A DNA stretch of 64,000 nucleotides from Neorhizobium sp. UBA3556 (GTDB lineage: Bacteria; Pseudomonadota; Alphaproteobacteria; Rhizobiales; Rhizobiaceae), in the NCBI GenBank assembly GCA_002376235.1, contig DFNX01000016.1:1426001-1490000 (forward strand), read 5' to 3'. Positions within the stretch are counted from its first letter, which is position 1, and every line of letters begins with the position of its first letter. This document shows, in pieces, positions 35,377 to 42,668 of the stretch. The translations under genes and the position numbers were made by a program. The notes beneath the pieces were generated by a model. The model did no database searches. It was given only the letters and a program-made list of their open reading frames with translations, and was not told where the DNA came from.

Positions 35377-35628
35377 TCAACGATAGGCAATCGGTCCTAT
35401 CCCTGTACCGGGTGGCTGCATCACAGCGGCGATCTCGATCGGCAGCATGTTGCCGTTGAGCGCCTGGCATCTGAAGACGCGGCTGTCGCGTCCACCACGC
35501 GTTGCAAGGTGAGTTCGGGCCGCATCGAGAGCTAATTCGTAACTGTGATAGAATGACGCAGATTGAACGCCATCGATGACATAGACCCATCCGGTCGCAT
35601 GAGGCATTATATCGCAGTAGTTGTGCAT
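35377..35628 (-). CDS. DUF2188-like small protein, 83 aa
   Basis: ATG 35628 (MHNYCDIMPHATGWVYVIDG) has AAGGAGAG at 8 nt; the longer frame to 35892 is rejected. The layout GWVYVIDGVQSASFYHSYELALDAARTHLATRGG resembles DUF2188, a small beta-alpha fold found in stress-related gene sets. The tail is Pro/Gly rich. It has a variant EcfG-type promoter on the minus strand 27 bp before the start. Function unknown. Confidence 0.7.
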   Translation of the reverse strand: MHNYCDIMPHATGWVYVIDGVQSASFYHSYELALDAARTHLATRGGRDSRVFRCQALNGNMLPIEIAAVMQPPGTGIGPIAYR

Positions 35629-35654
35629 GACGGTACTCTCCTTCCCGACAACGG

Positions 35655-35679
35655 AACTGAGCAATGACGCAAAAGTTCC
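35655..35679 (-). promoter_or_regulatory. EcfG-type promoter (variant) of the DUF2188-like gene
   Basis: On the minus strand, GGAAC (35679-35675), 17 nt beginning TTTT, then GTT (35657-35655) preceded by A. Its layout matches the promoter at 35752-35776. Confidence 0.58.
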
Positions 35680-35751
35680 ACCATTTCGGGAAGATTTCAA
35701 CTGGTGACCTGCAAGGTCCTCACGCGACATTGCAGTTTTTAATATTTCCTC

Positions 35752-35776
35752 GGAACTTTTCTGCAGTGCATGAGTT
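35752..35776 (+). promoter_or_regulatory. EcfG-type promoter (variant) of the DUF2934 gene
   Basis: GGAAC (35752-35756), 17 nt beginning TTTT, then GTT (35774-35776) preceded by A. It lies 26 bp before the chosen ATG at 35803 and makes the earlier Met codon at 35770 impossible as a start. Confidence 0.6.
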
Positions 35777-35802
35777 TGGCGATTTGGGCAATGGAGACGA
35801 TG

Positions 35803-36153
35803 ATGGCGGCTTCTCAGGAAAACTGGATCAAGCACAGAGCGTATCAATTGTGGGAGCAGGAAGGTTATCCTTCCGGCAAGGATATGGAGCATTGGGAGCG
35901 CGCAAAGCTGGAATATGCGACGCTAAAACCCACGGCAACGGAGACCGATGCGCCTAAAAACGGCGCTTCGGCAAAAACGACGAAGGCACCGACAGCCAAA
36001 CCCGCAAAGACCGCAGCCCCCAAGGCAGCGAAGAAGACGGATAAGCCTGCAGCGGCCCTCAAGGCCGACGCCAAGCAGAAGGTTCCTGCTGCCGCTGCTG
36101 CGGTAAAGCCGGAGCAAACCAAGAAGCGGCCGAAAAAAGCAGTCGCCGAATAG
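35803..36153 (+). CDS. DUF2934 protein with Lys/Ala-rich tail
   Basis: 116 aa from ATG 35803, which has GGAG at 6 nt. The first ~35 residues are a DUF2934 module: WIKHRAYQLWEQEGYPSGKD then EHWERAKLEY. The remaining ~75 residues are a low-complexity tail of Lys, Ala, Pro and Thr (TAKPAKTAAPKAAKKTDKPA), similar to histone-H1-like tails, so nucleic-acid binding is possible but unproven. DUF2934 proteins are very common in Rhizobiales stress regulons. Single gene with an EcfG-type promoter. Confidence 0.82.
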   Translation: MAASQENWIKHRAYQLWEQEGYPSGKDMEHWERAKLEYATLKPTATETDAPKNGASAKTTKAPTAKPAKTAAPKAAKKTDKPAAALKADAKQKVPAAAAAVKPEQTKKRPKKAVAE

Positions 36154-36497
36154 GCTCCAACGTCTGAGCCGACCTTTTAGCGCGAACGATACAGTGACCG
36201 GCGACCCTGTAGCCGGGCAAATGCTTTTGCTTGTTTGTATTGGATGAAAGTCATGGGCTCGACAACCGGATTGAACGCAGTTCTGCAACACCCATCCGAC
36301 CGGTATCACCGTCAGCGCAAACACTGCCTCAAGCCAAAACATACAATTGACGATCGGCAATTCTGCAATCACGCAATGTTGCGGGAGACAAGCCGATGAG
36401 TGCTTATGTTTCCCTTGAGCCGCATAATAACCTCTATCCCCGGCGGCGGAATCGCGTAGGCTTTGATTCTGTCGCGGCAAAGGGGGAAGATGCCAAG
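36154..36497. other. 344-bp intergenic region before glgA
   Basis: No gene is visible. It must carry the glgA promoter, but I find no GGAAC-type site, no terminator with a T tract and no clear operator. An open frame upstream of glgA (from 36396) is not protein-like. Confidence 0.4.
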
Positions 36498-37973
36498 ATG
36501 AAGATTTTGTCCGTTACGTCAGAGATCTATCCGCTGATCAAGACCGGCGGACTGGCAGACGTAACCGGTTCGCTTCCCAAGGCGCTTGCGCCGCTGGGAA
36601 TAGAGACGACATCGCTTGTTCCCGGCTATCCCAAGGTGATGAAGCAGCTTGGACAAGCGACCACGCTGATGGAATTCGAAGATCTTCTCGGCGAAAAGGC
36701 GACTCTTCGCCACGGCCATGTCGAAGGCCTCGATCTCCTCGTTCTCGATGCTCCAGCCCTCTATAACCGCCCCGGTGGTCCCTATGTCGACCAGCACGGC
36801 AAGGATCATCCGGATAACTGGAAAAGGTTCGCGGTCCTTTCGCTGGCTGCAGCCGAAATCGCTGCCGGCGCCCTGCCCGGCTGGGTTCCAGATCTTGTTC
36901 ACACCCACGACTGGCAGTCGGCAATGACTTCGGTGTATATGCGCCGCAACGGTTGCATGACCCCTGTCGTCATAACCATCCACAACATCGCTTTCCAGGG
37001 GCAGTATTCATCTGATCTACTGCCTTGGCTCGGCCTTCCGCCGGAAGCCTATTCCATTGATCAGCTGGAATATTTCGGCGACATCAGCTTCCTCAAGGGC
37101 GGGTTGCAGACGGCCGACGTGATTACCACAGTCAGCCCGACCTATGCGCGCGAGATCCTCACCCCGCGTTTCGGCATGGGCCTGAACGGCGTGCTCAACG
37201 AACGGGTGGAAGTGCTGCGTGGCATCGTCAACGGCATCGATCTCGATGTCTGGGACCCGGCAACGGACGAATTCCTGCCTCAGACTTTCGACATCGCCAC
37301 CCTGCGCCGCAAGCGCGAAAACAGGCAGCCGCTTCTCGACCGTTTCGGCCTCGACCCTGACGACAAGGGCCCGATCTTTTCCGCCATCAGCCGCATCACC
37401 TGGCAAAAAGGCATCGACATGCTGGCCGAGACGGCGGACGAAGTGATCCACAACGGCGGCCGGATCATCATCGTCGGCCAGGGCGACCACGACATCGAAC
37501 AGGCGCTTCTGGAAACTGCAGCGCGTTTTCCGGGTCGCATGGCAGTGCATATCGGTTATGACGAACCGACCGCCCATCTTGTTCAGGGTGGTTCGGACGC
37601 GATCGTCCAGCCCTCACGCTTCGAACCCTGCGGCCTGACCCAGCTATACGCGCTGCGCTACGGCTGCGTGCCGGTCGTCTCTCGCACAGGTGGGCTTTCC
37701 GAAACCATCATCGACGCCAACGACGCAGCCATGTCCGCCCGTGTTGCCACAGGCTTCCAGTTCCACCCGGTCACGACCAACGGCCTGCGCCTGGCGCTCA
37801 GGCGGGCACTGCACGCCTATGAACAGCCGAAAATGTGGGCGCGGCTGCAGAACCAGGGCATGAAGACCAAATTTTCCTGGGAACGCAGCGGCCAGCAATA
37901 TGCTGCGGTCTACCGAAGCCTCGTCCAGAAGGCCTCGCCTTCGACCGGCCTGCGACGGCTGAAATTCTGGTGA
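36498..37973 (+). CDS. glgA: Glycogen synthase (ADP-glucose type)
   Basis: 491 aa from ATG 36498 (MKILSVTSEIYPLIKTGG), with GGGGGAAG upstream. It extends the alpha-1,4-glucan chain from ADP-glucose. The GT5 family marks are KTGGLADVTGSLPKAL near the N-terminus (substrate lysine), THDWQSAMTSVYM, FSAISRITWQKGIDML and the C-terminal PSRFEPCGLTQLYALRYG (Glu-x7-Glu-type site). glgC, glgB and glgP are not adjacent, so it may be a second, stress-associated copy. glgX follows ~700 bp later on the other strand. Confidence 0.93.
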   Translation: MKILSVTSEIYPLIKTGGLADVTGSLPKALAPLGIETTSLVPGYPKVMKQLGQATTLMEFEDLLGEKATLRHGHVEGLDLLVLDAPALYNRPGGPYVDQHGKDHPDNWKRFAVLSLAAAEIAAGALPGWVPDLVHTHDWQSAMTSVYMRRNGCMTPVVITIHNIAFQGQYSSDLLPWLGLPPEAYSIDQLEYFGDISFLKGGLQTADVITTVSPTYAREILTPRFGMGLNGVLNERVEVLRGIVNGIDLDVWDPATDEFLPQTFDIATLRRKRENRQPLLDRFGLDPDDKGPIFSAISRITWQKGIDMLAETADEVIHNGGRIIIVGQGDHDIEQALLETAARFPGRMAVHIGYDEPTAHLVQGGSDAIVQPSRFEPCGLTQLYALRYGCVPVVSRTGGLSETIIDANDAAMSARVATGFQFHPVTTNGLRLALRRALHAYEQPKMWARLQNQGMKTKFSWERSGQQYAAVYRSLVQKASPSTGLRRLKFW

Positions 37974-37995
37974 GCCCACCCAAACGGCAGGAGCT

Positions 37996-38532
37996 CTACC
38001 GCTTCAGAAACCACCCCATCCACCGCAACAGATGCGGCAGGACACCGAAATACATGGTCGGCACGATCAAGACGGTGGCGATGAACATCTTCAAGAGGAA
38101 AGGAATGTCTGCCAACCAGGGGAATAGGAAATAGACATAGAAGGATGCGGTCGGAAAGATCCCCATCCAGATGACGAAGGCCATACGCCAGCGCGCAGGC
38201 GGCTTCGGCGGCAGCGCAAGCCCGGTTGCCGAGAACCACAGATCCTCAGTGTTGAAGATACGATATTCCGGCGGATGGTCCGACACCTGTTTCAGCCGCT
38301 CGTGCCATTCATGCGAGATGTCGGAATTCCGCCATTCATCCAGATCCGACTGCGTGGCAAAAACCTGAACGATATGGAACTCCTCGCCCTCTACCCGCGG
38401 CGGGATCAATGTCGAGAACGTATACCCCTTAGCCTTAGACGAAGCGTCCAGCATGCCGCGAGCCAGTTCTTCATACTGCTGCTCGTAGCCGGCATTGGCG
38501 CGTCGATGCACGATACGTGTCACTTGGGACAT
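37996..38532 (-). CDS. Antibiotic-biosynthesis-monooxygenase (ABM)-domain protein with C-terminal membrane helices
   Basis: 178 aa, ATG 38532 after AGGACCAGAGCC. Residues ~1-95 form a ferredoxin-like ABM domain: VTRIVHRRANAGYEQQYEEL, FHIVQVFATQSDLDEWRNSD. Residues ~110-178 carry two or three hydrophobic helices (MAFVIWMGIFPTASFYVYFL, LKMFIATVLIVPTMYFGVLP). The fusion is known as an uncharacterised family in proteobacteria. A soluble dimeric ABM module held at the membrane suggests heme or quinone-like substrates, but nothing here proves that. Convergent with glgA, with 22 bp between stops. Confidence 0.75.
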   Translation of the reverse strand: MSQVTRIVHRRANAGYEQQYEELARGMLDASSKAKGYTFSTLIPPRVEGEEFHIVQVFATQSDLDEWRNSDISHEWHERLKQVSDHPPEYRIFNTEDLWFSATGLALPPKPPARWRMAFVIWMGIFPTASFYVYFLFPWLADIPFLLKMFIATVLIVPTMYFGVLPHLLRWMGWFLKR

Positions 38533-38684
38533 GAGGCTCTGGTCCTTTTATGAAAGGCCAGATCCGGGAGGGGTGATGCTCCATGGAGCAAAGAAGGGAA
38601 ATGGCGCGAGAGGGGTGCGTTCGACTGCTAGAAAAGCAGGAAGCCCTTGTCAACCAGACAGGAGCTTACCCCGCGCATAAAGCC

Positions 38685-40763
38685 TCAAGGCCGCCTGAAC
38701 AGCGCCAGGCTTCGGCCTTCCAGCTCGAAATCTTTTTCCTTGGTGATCGTCAGCCCGCGCTTGGCGCTGTCTGAGGTCGTCAGTTCCAACACCCAGCCGC
38801 CCTCTCCGAATTGCGGGATCCGGAACGGCACATTGCCTTCGAACGGATTGCATAAGAGCAGCACGTCGTGCCAGACGCCCTCCTCTTCCTGCAAATCGCC
38901 GCGGCCGATATAGACGCCGAGTGTCGTGCCCTCGTCCCATTGATCGGGCTGCTGGAACCCGCCACCGGCATTGAACCACTTGATGTCCATGCCGTCGCGC
39001 CAGTTTTCGCGGCGTAGAAGCGGCTGTTCCGCTCTGAGTTTGATCACATGGCGGGTAAACTCGCGCAATTCCTCGCAGGTCTCAGGCAAATCGTCCCAAT
39101 GCACCCAGGAGATTTCGCTGTCCTGCGCATAACCATTATTGTTGCCCATCTGGCTTCGGCCGAACTCGTCGCCGGCAAGCAGCATCGGTGTGCCGTGCGA
39201 GAAGAACAGCGTGGCAAGGAAATTGCGCTTCTGCCGGTCGCGCACGGCATTGATGCCCTCGTCCTCGGTCGGGCCTTCCTCACCGTAATTATAGGACCGG
39301 TTGTCGTTATGGCCGTCGTTATTGTCCTCGCCATTCGCCTCATTGTGTTTCTCGTTATAGGAAACGAGGTCGTTCAGCGTGAACCCGTCATGGGCAGTGA
39401 TGAAGTTGACGCTCGCCCATGGACGGCGGCCGCGCTGATCGTAGAGATCGCCGGAACCGAGAAGGCGGGCGGCGAAATCGGTCGAGACATTGTCGCCCTT
39501 CCAGTATTCGCGCACCGTATCGCGATACTTGTCGTTCCATTCGGCCCAGCCGGGCGGAAAACCACCGACCTGATAACCACCCGGGCCAATATCCCAGGGC
39601 TCGCCGATCAGCTTCAATTTGGAGAGAACCGGATCCTGCGTCATCGCATCGAAGAAACCGCCGCGCTGATCGAACCCTTCCGGCTCCCGGCCCAGAATGG
39701 TGCCGAGATCGAAGCGGAAACCATCGACATGCATATGCTCCGCCCAATAGCGAAGTGAATCCATCACCATCTGCAGCACGCGCGGATGCGAGGTGTTGAC
39801 GGTGTTACCGGTGCCGGTATCGTTGATGTAATAGCGATGATTATCCGGCAGCGTGCGGTAATAGGAGAAGTTGTCGATCCCCTTGAAAGAGAGCGTAGGC
39901 CCAAGTTCGTTGCCTTCAGCCGTGTGGTTATAGACCACATCGAGAATGACTTCGATCCCGGCATCATGGAAGGACCGCACCATATCGCGAAAACCCTGGA
40001 TACCGCGCGGGCCGTAATAACGCGAGGCGGGCGCAAAGAAGCCGAGCGAATTGTAGCCCCAGAAATTCTTCAGCCCCTTGTCGAGCAGATGCTGGTCGTC
40101 CGGGAACCAGTGCACCGGTAAAAGCTCGACCGAAGTGATGCCGAGGCTCTTGATGTAATCGACGCTCGCCTTGTGCCCCATGCCTTCGAACGTGCCGCGC
40201 AACTCCGGAGGCAGCGCGGAGTTGAGCTGAGTAAATCCCTTCACATGGGTCTCATAGACAACCGCCTTCGGCCAGGGAATGTTCGGACGGCTCTGGTCCT
40301 GCCAGTCGAATGCGTTCGGATCGATCACCTTGGCCTTGGGCGTAAATGGCGCGCTGTCGCGTGTATCGAAGGTGAGATCCTTGTCTTCCGCCAAAAGATC
40401 ATAGGCGAAATGCGCCTCGTTCCACTCGATATCGCCCGCGAGCTCGCGAGCATAAGGGTCGATCAGCAGCTTCGACGGATTAAAGCGGTGGCCGGCTTCC
40501 GGCTCGAACGGGCCGTGGACGCGAAAACCGTAGAGCGCGCCGGGCTTCAGCCCCGGCACATAACCGTGCCAGATTTCATGCGTATATTCCGGCAGGTCCA
40601 GCTTGGCGATTTCGATTTTTCCGCTCGGGTCATAAAGGCAGAGTTCAACGCGTTGCGCATGGGCGGAGAAGATCGCGAAATTGACGCCGTCGCCATCAAA
40701 ATTAGCCCCAAGCCTTGTCCAGTCGCCTGCTTCAATCGTGAACTGGGTTGTCTTCATGTCCAT
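38685..40763 (-). CDS. glgX: Glycogen debranching enzyme GlgX
   Basis: 692 aa; the ATG at 40763 has AAGGGG upstream (a second ATG is at 40757). It hydrolyses alpha-1,6 branches of phosphorylase-limit glycogen. It starts with a CBM48 domain (WTRLGANFDGDGVNFAIFSA). The GH13 core has VVYNHTAEGNELGP, the nucleophile in VDGFRFDLGTIL, the acid/base in LIGEPWDIGPGGYQ and FITAHDGFTLNDLVSYN, and the isoamylase-type loop NGEDNNDGHNDNRSYNYG. Length is normal. It is read from the minus arm of a palindromic EcfG-type promoter shared with the 86-aa gene. Confidence 0.94.
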   Translation of the reverse strand: MDMKTTQFTIEAGDWTRLGANFDGDGVNFAIFSAHAQRVELCLYDPSGKIEIAKLDLPEYTHEIWHGYVPGLKPGALYGFRVHGPFEPEAGHRFNPSKLLIDPYARELAGDIEWNEAHFAYDLLAEDKDLTFDTRDSAPFTPKAKVIDPNAFDWQDQSRPNIPWPKAVVYETHVKGFTQLNSALPPELRGTFEGMGHKASVDYIKSLGITSVELLPVHWFPDDQHLLDKGLKNFWGYNSLGFFAPASRYYGPRGIQGFRDMVRSFHDAGIEVILDVVYNHTAEGNELGPTLSFKGIDNFSYYRTLPDNHRYYINDTGTGNTVNTSHPRVLQMVMDSLRYWAEHMHVDGFRFDLGTILGREPEGFDQRGGFFDAMTQDPVLSKLKLIGEPWDIGPGGYQVGGFPPGWAEWNDKYRDTVREYWKGDNVSTDFAARLLGSGDLYDQRGRRPWASVNFITAHDGFTLNDLVSYNEKHNEANGEDNNDGHNDNRSYNYGEEGPTEDEGINAVRDRQKRNFLATLFFSHGTPMLLAGDEFGRSQMGNNNGYAQDSEISWVHWDDLPETCEELREFTRHVIKLRAEQPLLRRENWRDGMDIKWFNAGGGFQQPDQWDEGTTLGVYIGRGDLQEEEGVWHDVLLLCNPFEGNVPFRIPQFGEGGWVLELTTSDSAKRGLTITKEKDFELEGRSLALFRRP

Positions 40764-40851
40764 GCAGCGCCCCTTGCCGGAAGATCGATCCGTTGAAAAC
40801 CTGCCCTACAATGGTGCCGCGCCGCATTTGGTTCCGCATGTAAGGCCACAC

Positions 40852-40879
40852 GGAACGAGATGATCGACAGGATCGTTCC
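40852..40879. promoter_or_regulatory. Palindromic, bidirectional EcfG-type promoter (glgX / 86-aa gene)
   Basis: Plus strand: GGAAC (40852-40856), 17 nt, CGTT (40874-40877). Minus strand: GGAAC (40879-40875), 17 nt, CGTT (40857-40854). The -10 box of each direction overlaps the -35 box of the other because the site reads GGAACG...CGTTCC. Confidence 0.82.
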
Positions 40880-40929
40880 TTGGCCTGACCGCGCCTGATT
40901 TTTTTGCGGCGGCAACAGGAGGAACAACG

Positions 40930-41190
40930 ATGACATCCCTGACACCTCAGGAACTGGAAGGGCGTTTGAACGCCCATCGCGAACTGATGATAGAAATGCT
41001 CTCCGCCATGATCGGCGGGGAGGTAACGATAACTGCCTTCCTGAAGAAGCTGCGAGATGACGCAACTTTCAAGGACAATGAGGAAGATCCCGGCGTAATT
41101 CCGGAAACCGCCTTTGCGATTGAAAACGCGGCAGCACGGGAAGTTCGCGCCATACTGGAAGCTGCGAAAGCCCGAGCCTCGATCAGTTAG
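40930..41190 (+). CDS. Hypothetical protein, 86 aa, stress-regulon candidate
   Basis: ATG 40930 with CAGGAGGAAC upstream, a strong ribosome site. It is a helical acidic protein: LTPQELEGRLNAHRELMIEM, GGEVTITAFLKKLRDDATFK, then FAIENAAAREVRAILEAAKA. There are no membrane segments and no cysteines. I do not recognise a family. It is driven by the plus arm of the palindromic EcfG-type promoter, opposite glgX. Confidence 0.72.
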   Translation: MTSLTPQELEGRLNAHRELMIEMLSAMIGGEVTITAFLKKLRDDATFKDNEEDPGVIPETAFAIENAAAREVRAILEAAKARASIS

Positions 41191-41263
41191 CAATATGTGC
41201 GCGCACTAATTTTAGCGCCCATTCACATTTATGGCAGACCTGCCATGTTTATGGCGATTTCAT

Positions 41264-41289
41264 GGAACTAGAATGGCACTGGCAACGTT
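41264..41289 (+). promoter_or_regulatory. EcfG-type promoter of the 25-aa membrane peptide gene
   Basis: GGAAC (41264-41268), 17 nt, CGTT (41286-41289): an exact consensus match, 29 bp before the ATG at 41319. Confidence 0.8.
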
Positions 41290-41318
41290 CTTGGGTCCAG
41301 AGTTCGATGGAGGCGACA

Positions 41319-41396
41319 ATGGTCAGGGAATGGTTTGAAGTCGCAGGTTTCGCGTTGGTTATCGCCGCCTGCTACATGTTCGTCATCCCGGTTTAG
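41319..41396 (+). CDS. 25-aa single-pass membrane peptide
   Basis: A very short gene: ATG 41319, stop TAG 41394-41396, with GGAGG 5 nt before the start. The peptide has a short polar start (MVREWFEV) and then one hydrophobic helix (AGFALVIAACYMFVIPV) to the end, so it should sit in the inner membrane with its N-terminus inside or outside. The exact EcfG-type promoter, ideal ribosome site and amphipathic-then-hydrophobic layout together support a real gene. Stress-induced single-helix peptides usually modulate a larger membrane protein. The partner here is unknown. Confidence 0.7.
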   Translation: MVREWFEVAGFALVIAACYMFVIPV

Positions 41397-41549
41397 AAGT
41401 TTCCCGAGGAGGGGAATGAGGCCTCGGCAAACGAGGCCCCACGCTCTCGTGGCCCAAGCTTCTTGGCTTGGTGGCCGCGGGAGCATTTATTCTAAGGCGA
41501 GGCGCCGCCGCTGATCGCACCACAATCCCATATCCGAGGCAAAATTCAG
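41397..41549. other. Structured non-coding stretch with three successive hairpins
   Basis: After the peptide stop there are GGCCTCG/CGAGGCC (41420-41438), CCACG-N4-CGTGG (around 41439-41452) and CCAAGC/GCTTGG (around 41453-41472), one directly after another. The tract ends GCATTTATTC with no strong T-run. It could be a terminator cluster or a structured RNA. Confidence 0.5.
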
Positions 41550-41575
41550 GGAACGTTTCTCCTCCCCCGCTTGTT
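41550..41575 (+). promoter_or_regulatory. EcfG-type promoter (variant) before the 65-aa gene
   Basis: GGAAC (41550-41554), 18 nt, GTT (41573-41575), preceded by T instead of C. It is 56 bp before the ATG at 41632. Weaker than the exact matches nearby. Confidence 0.5.
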
Positions 41576-41631
41576 AGCCCAGCGTGACAGGTCACCGCGG
41601 TTATTGCGGACGACTGACACGGGAGACTGCA

Positions 41632-41829
41632 ATGCAACACCTTTTCGCAATGCTCAGGAACCGTTTTGTATCCCGCGGGAAACCACCGGTATTTCAGGCT
41701 GCGCGCCCTGAAGACATTCAGGTCGTTGTGCCGGATGCCGTGGTGCTTCCGCTACCCAAGACGCCGCGCGACGAAATCAGCGTGCCGGCATCGATCAACG
41801 GACGCGACCTGTCCACCGGTCGGCTCTGA
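41632..41829 (+). CDS. Hypothetical protein, 65 aa
   Basis: ATG 41632 (MQHLFAMLRNRFVSRG) with GGGAG at 6 nt. It has a basic N-terminal helix, then a stretch with V/P/L pattern (DIQVVVPDAVVLPLPKTPRD) and a polar end. No membrane helix of full length, no cysteine, no family recognised. It lies 53 bp before the PfpI-family gene on the same strand and may be cotranscribed with it. Confidence 0.55.
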   Translation: MQHLFAMLRNRFVSRGKPPVFQAARPEDIQVVVPDAVVLPLPKTPRDEISVPASINGRDLSTGRL

Positions 41830-41882
41830 CATTCAGGGCCTCCGCGACGATCCAAGAAGAACAATTCCAGAAGGAGCTTATC

Positions 41883-42443
41883 ATGGCGAATATCAAATCC
41901 GCCAACATCCTCATTTTGGCCACTGATGGCTATGAACGATCGGAACTGCGCGTACCGCTCGAAGAGTTGAGCAGACGCGGTGCACTTGTCAAAATCGCCT
42001 CGATCAAATCCGGTGAGATCAGGAGCTGGGACGAAAAAAATTGGGGTGACAGCGTGACCGTTGATCTCGAAGTCGGGCAGGTAAAGGTCGAGAATTTCGA
42101 CGCTCTAGTTCTGCCGGGCGGCCAGATCAACCCGGACGTGCTGCGCAACGACGAAACTGCCGTCCAACTGGTTCGGGAATTCGTCAGTAGCGGCAAGCCG
42201 GTTGCCGCCATCTGCCATGGACCATGGCTGCTAATCGAAGCGGATGCCCTGCGCGGCCGCAAGGCGACGTCCTATTCGTCGATCCGCACCGACCTGCGAA
42301 ATGCCGGAGCGAAATGGCAGGATGAGGCAGTTGTGGTCGACAGCGGCATCATCACCTCGCGCTCCCCGGCGGATCTTGCCCAGTTCGTCGACAAGATCGT
42401 CGAGGAGGTGGAAGAAGGCCTGCACCAGAGGAGTGCGGCGTGA
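41883..42443 (+). CDS. PfpI/DJ-1-family protein (type 1 glutamine amidotransferase-like)
   Basis: 186 aa, ATG 41883 with AAGGAG upstream. The nucleophile elbow is AAICHGPWLL (Cys near 114) with the adjacent His, as in PfpI/YhbO. The acidic partner lies in LILATDGYERSEL (the Glu at ~18-20), and FDALVLPGGQINPD is the family core. Members act as stress-linked deglycases, chaperones or peptidases, and the activity is debated. Its place in the stress island fits YhbO-like stress roles. No EcfG-type site directly precedes it, so expression from the upstream small gene is likely. Confidence 0.9.
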   Translation: MANIKSANILILATDGYERSELRVPLEELSRRGALVKIASIKSGEIRSWDEKNWGDSVTVDLEVGQVKVENFDALVLPGGQINPDVLRNDETAVQLVREFVSSGKPVAAICHGPWLLIEADALRGRKATSYSSIRTDLRNAGAKWQDEAVVVDSGIITSRSPADLAQFVDKIVEEVEEGLHQRSAA

Positions 42444-42477
42444 GTGGACTCCCGTGAAGTTTGCGGAGCCGCCTGAG

Positions 42478-42651
42478 CGCTTGCGCTGCCCCTCATCCGC
42501 CTGCCGGCACCTTCTCCCCTCAATCACGGGGATACGCACATTTGCCGCAACCGCCCGCCTCCCATAAACGTCAGAGGGAGTTAGAAAAAAGAGCGACAAA
42601 CGCGTCCCCTCTCCCCGTATGCGGGGAGAGGGTTAGGGTGAGGAGCAAGCG
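42478..42651. repeat. Rhizobial intergenic palindromic repeat element
   Basis: The ends are inverted (CGCTTGC... at 42478 and ...GCAAGCG at 42651). Inside is a perfect 11-bp stem, CCCTCTCCCCG (42607-42617) with CGGGGAGAGGG (42622-42632), followed by TTAGGGTGAGG. Similar CTCTCCCC/GGGGAGAG modules occur near 48.7 and 54.1 kb. Non-coding, between the convergent pfpI-like and topoisomerase genes, so it may also end transcription. Confidence 0.75.
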
Positions 42652-42668
42652 AAACCCCGAAACGGACG

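Noticed and set aside
42478..42651. CRISPR-like or insertion-sequence origin of the palindromic repeats
   Set aside because: No regular spacer-repeat array, no transposase and no target duplication. They fit REP-like elements better.
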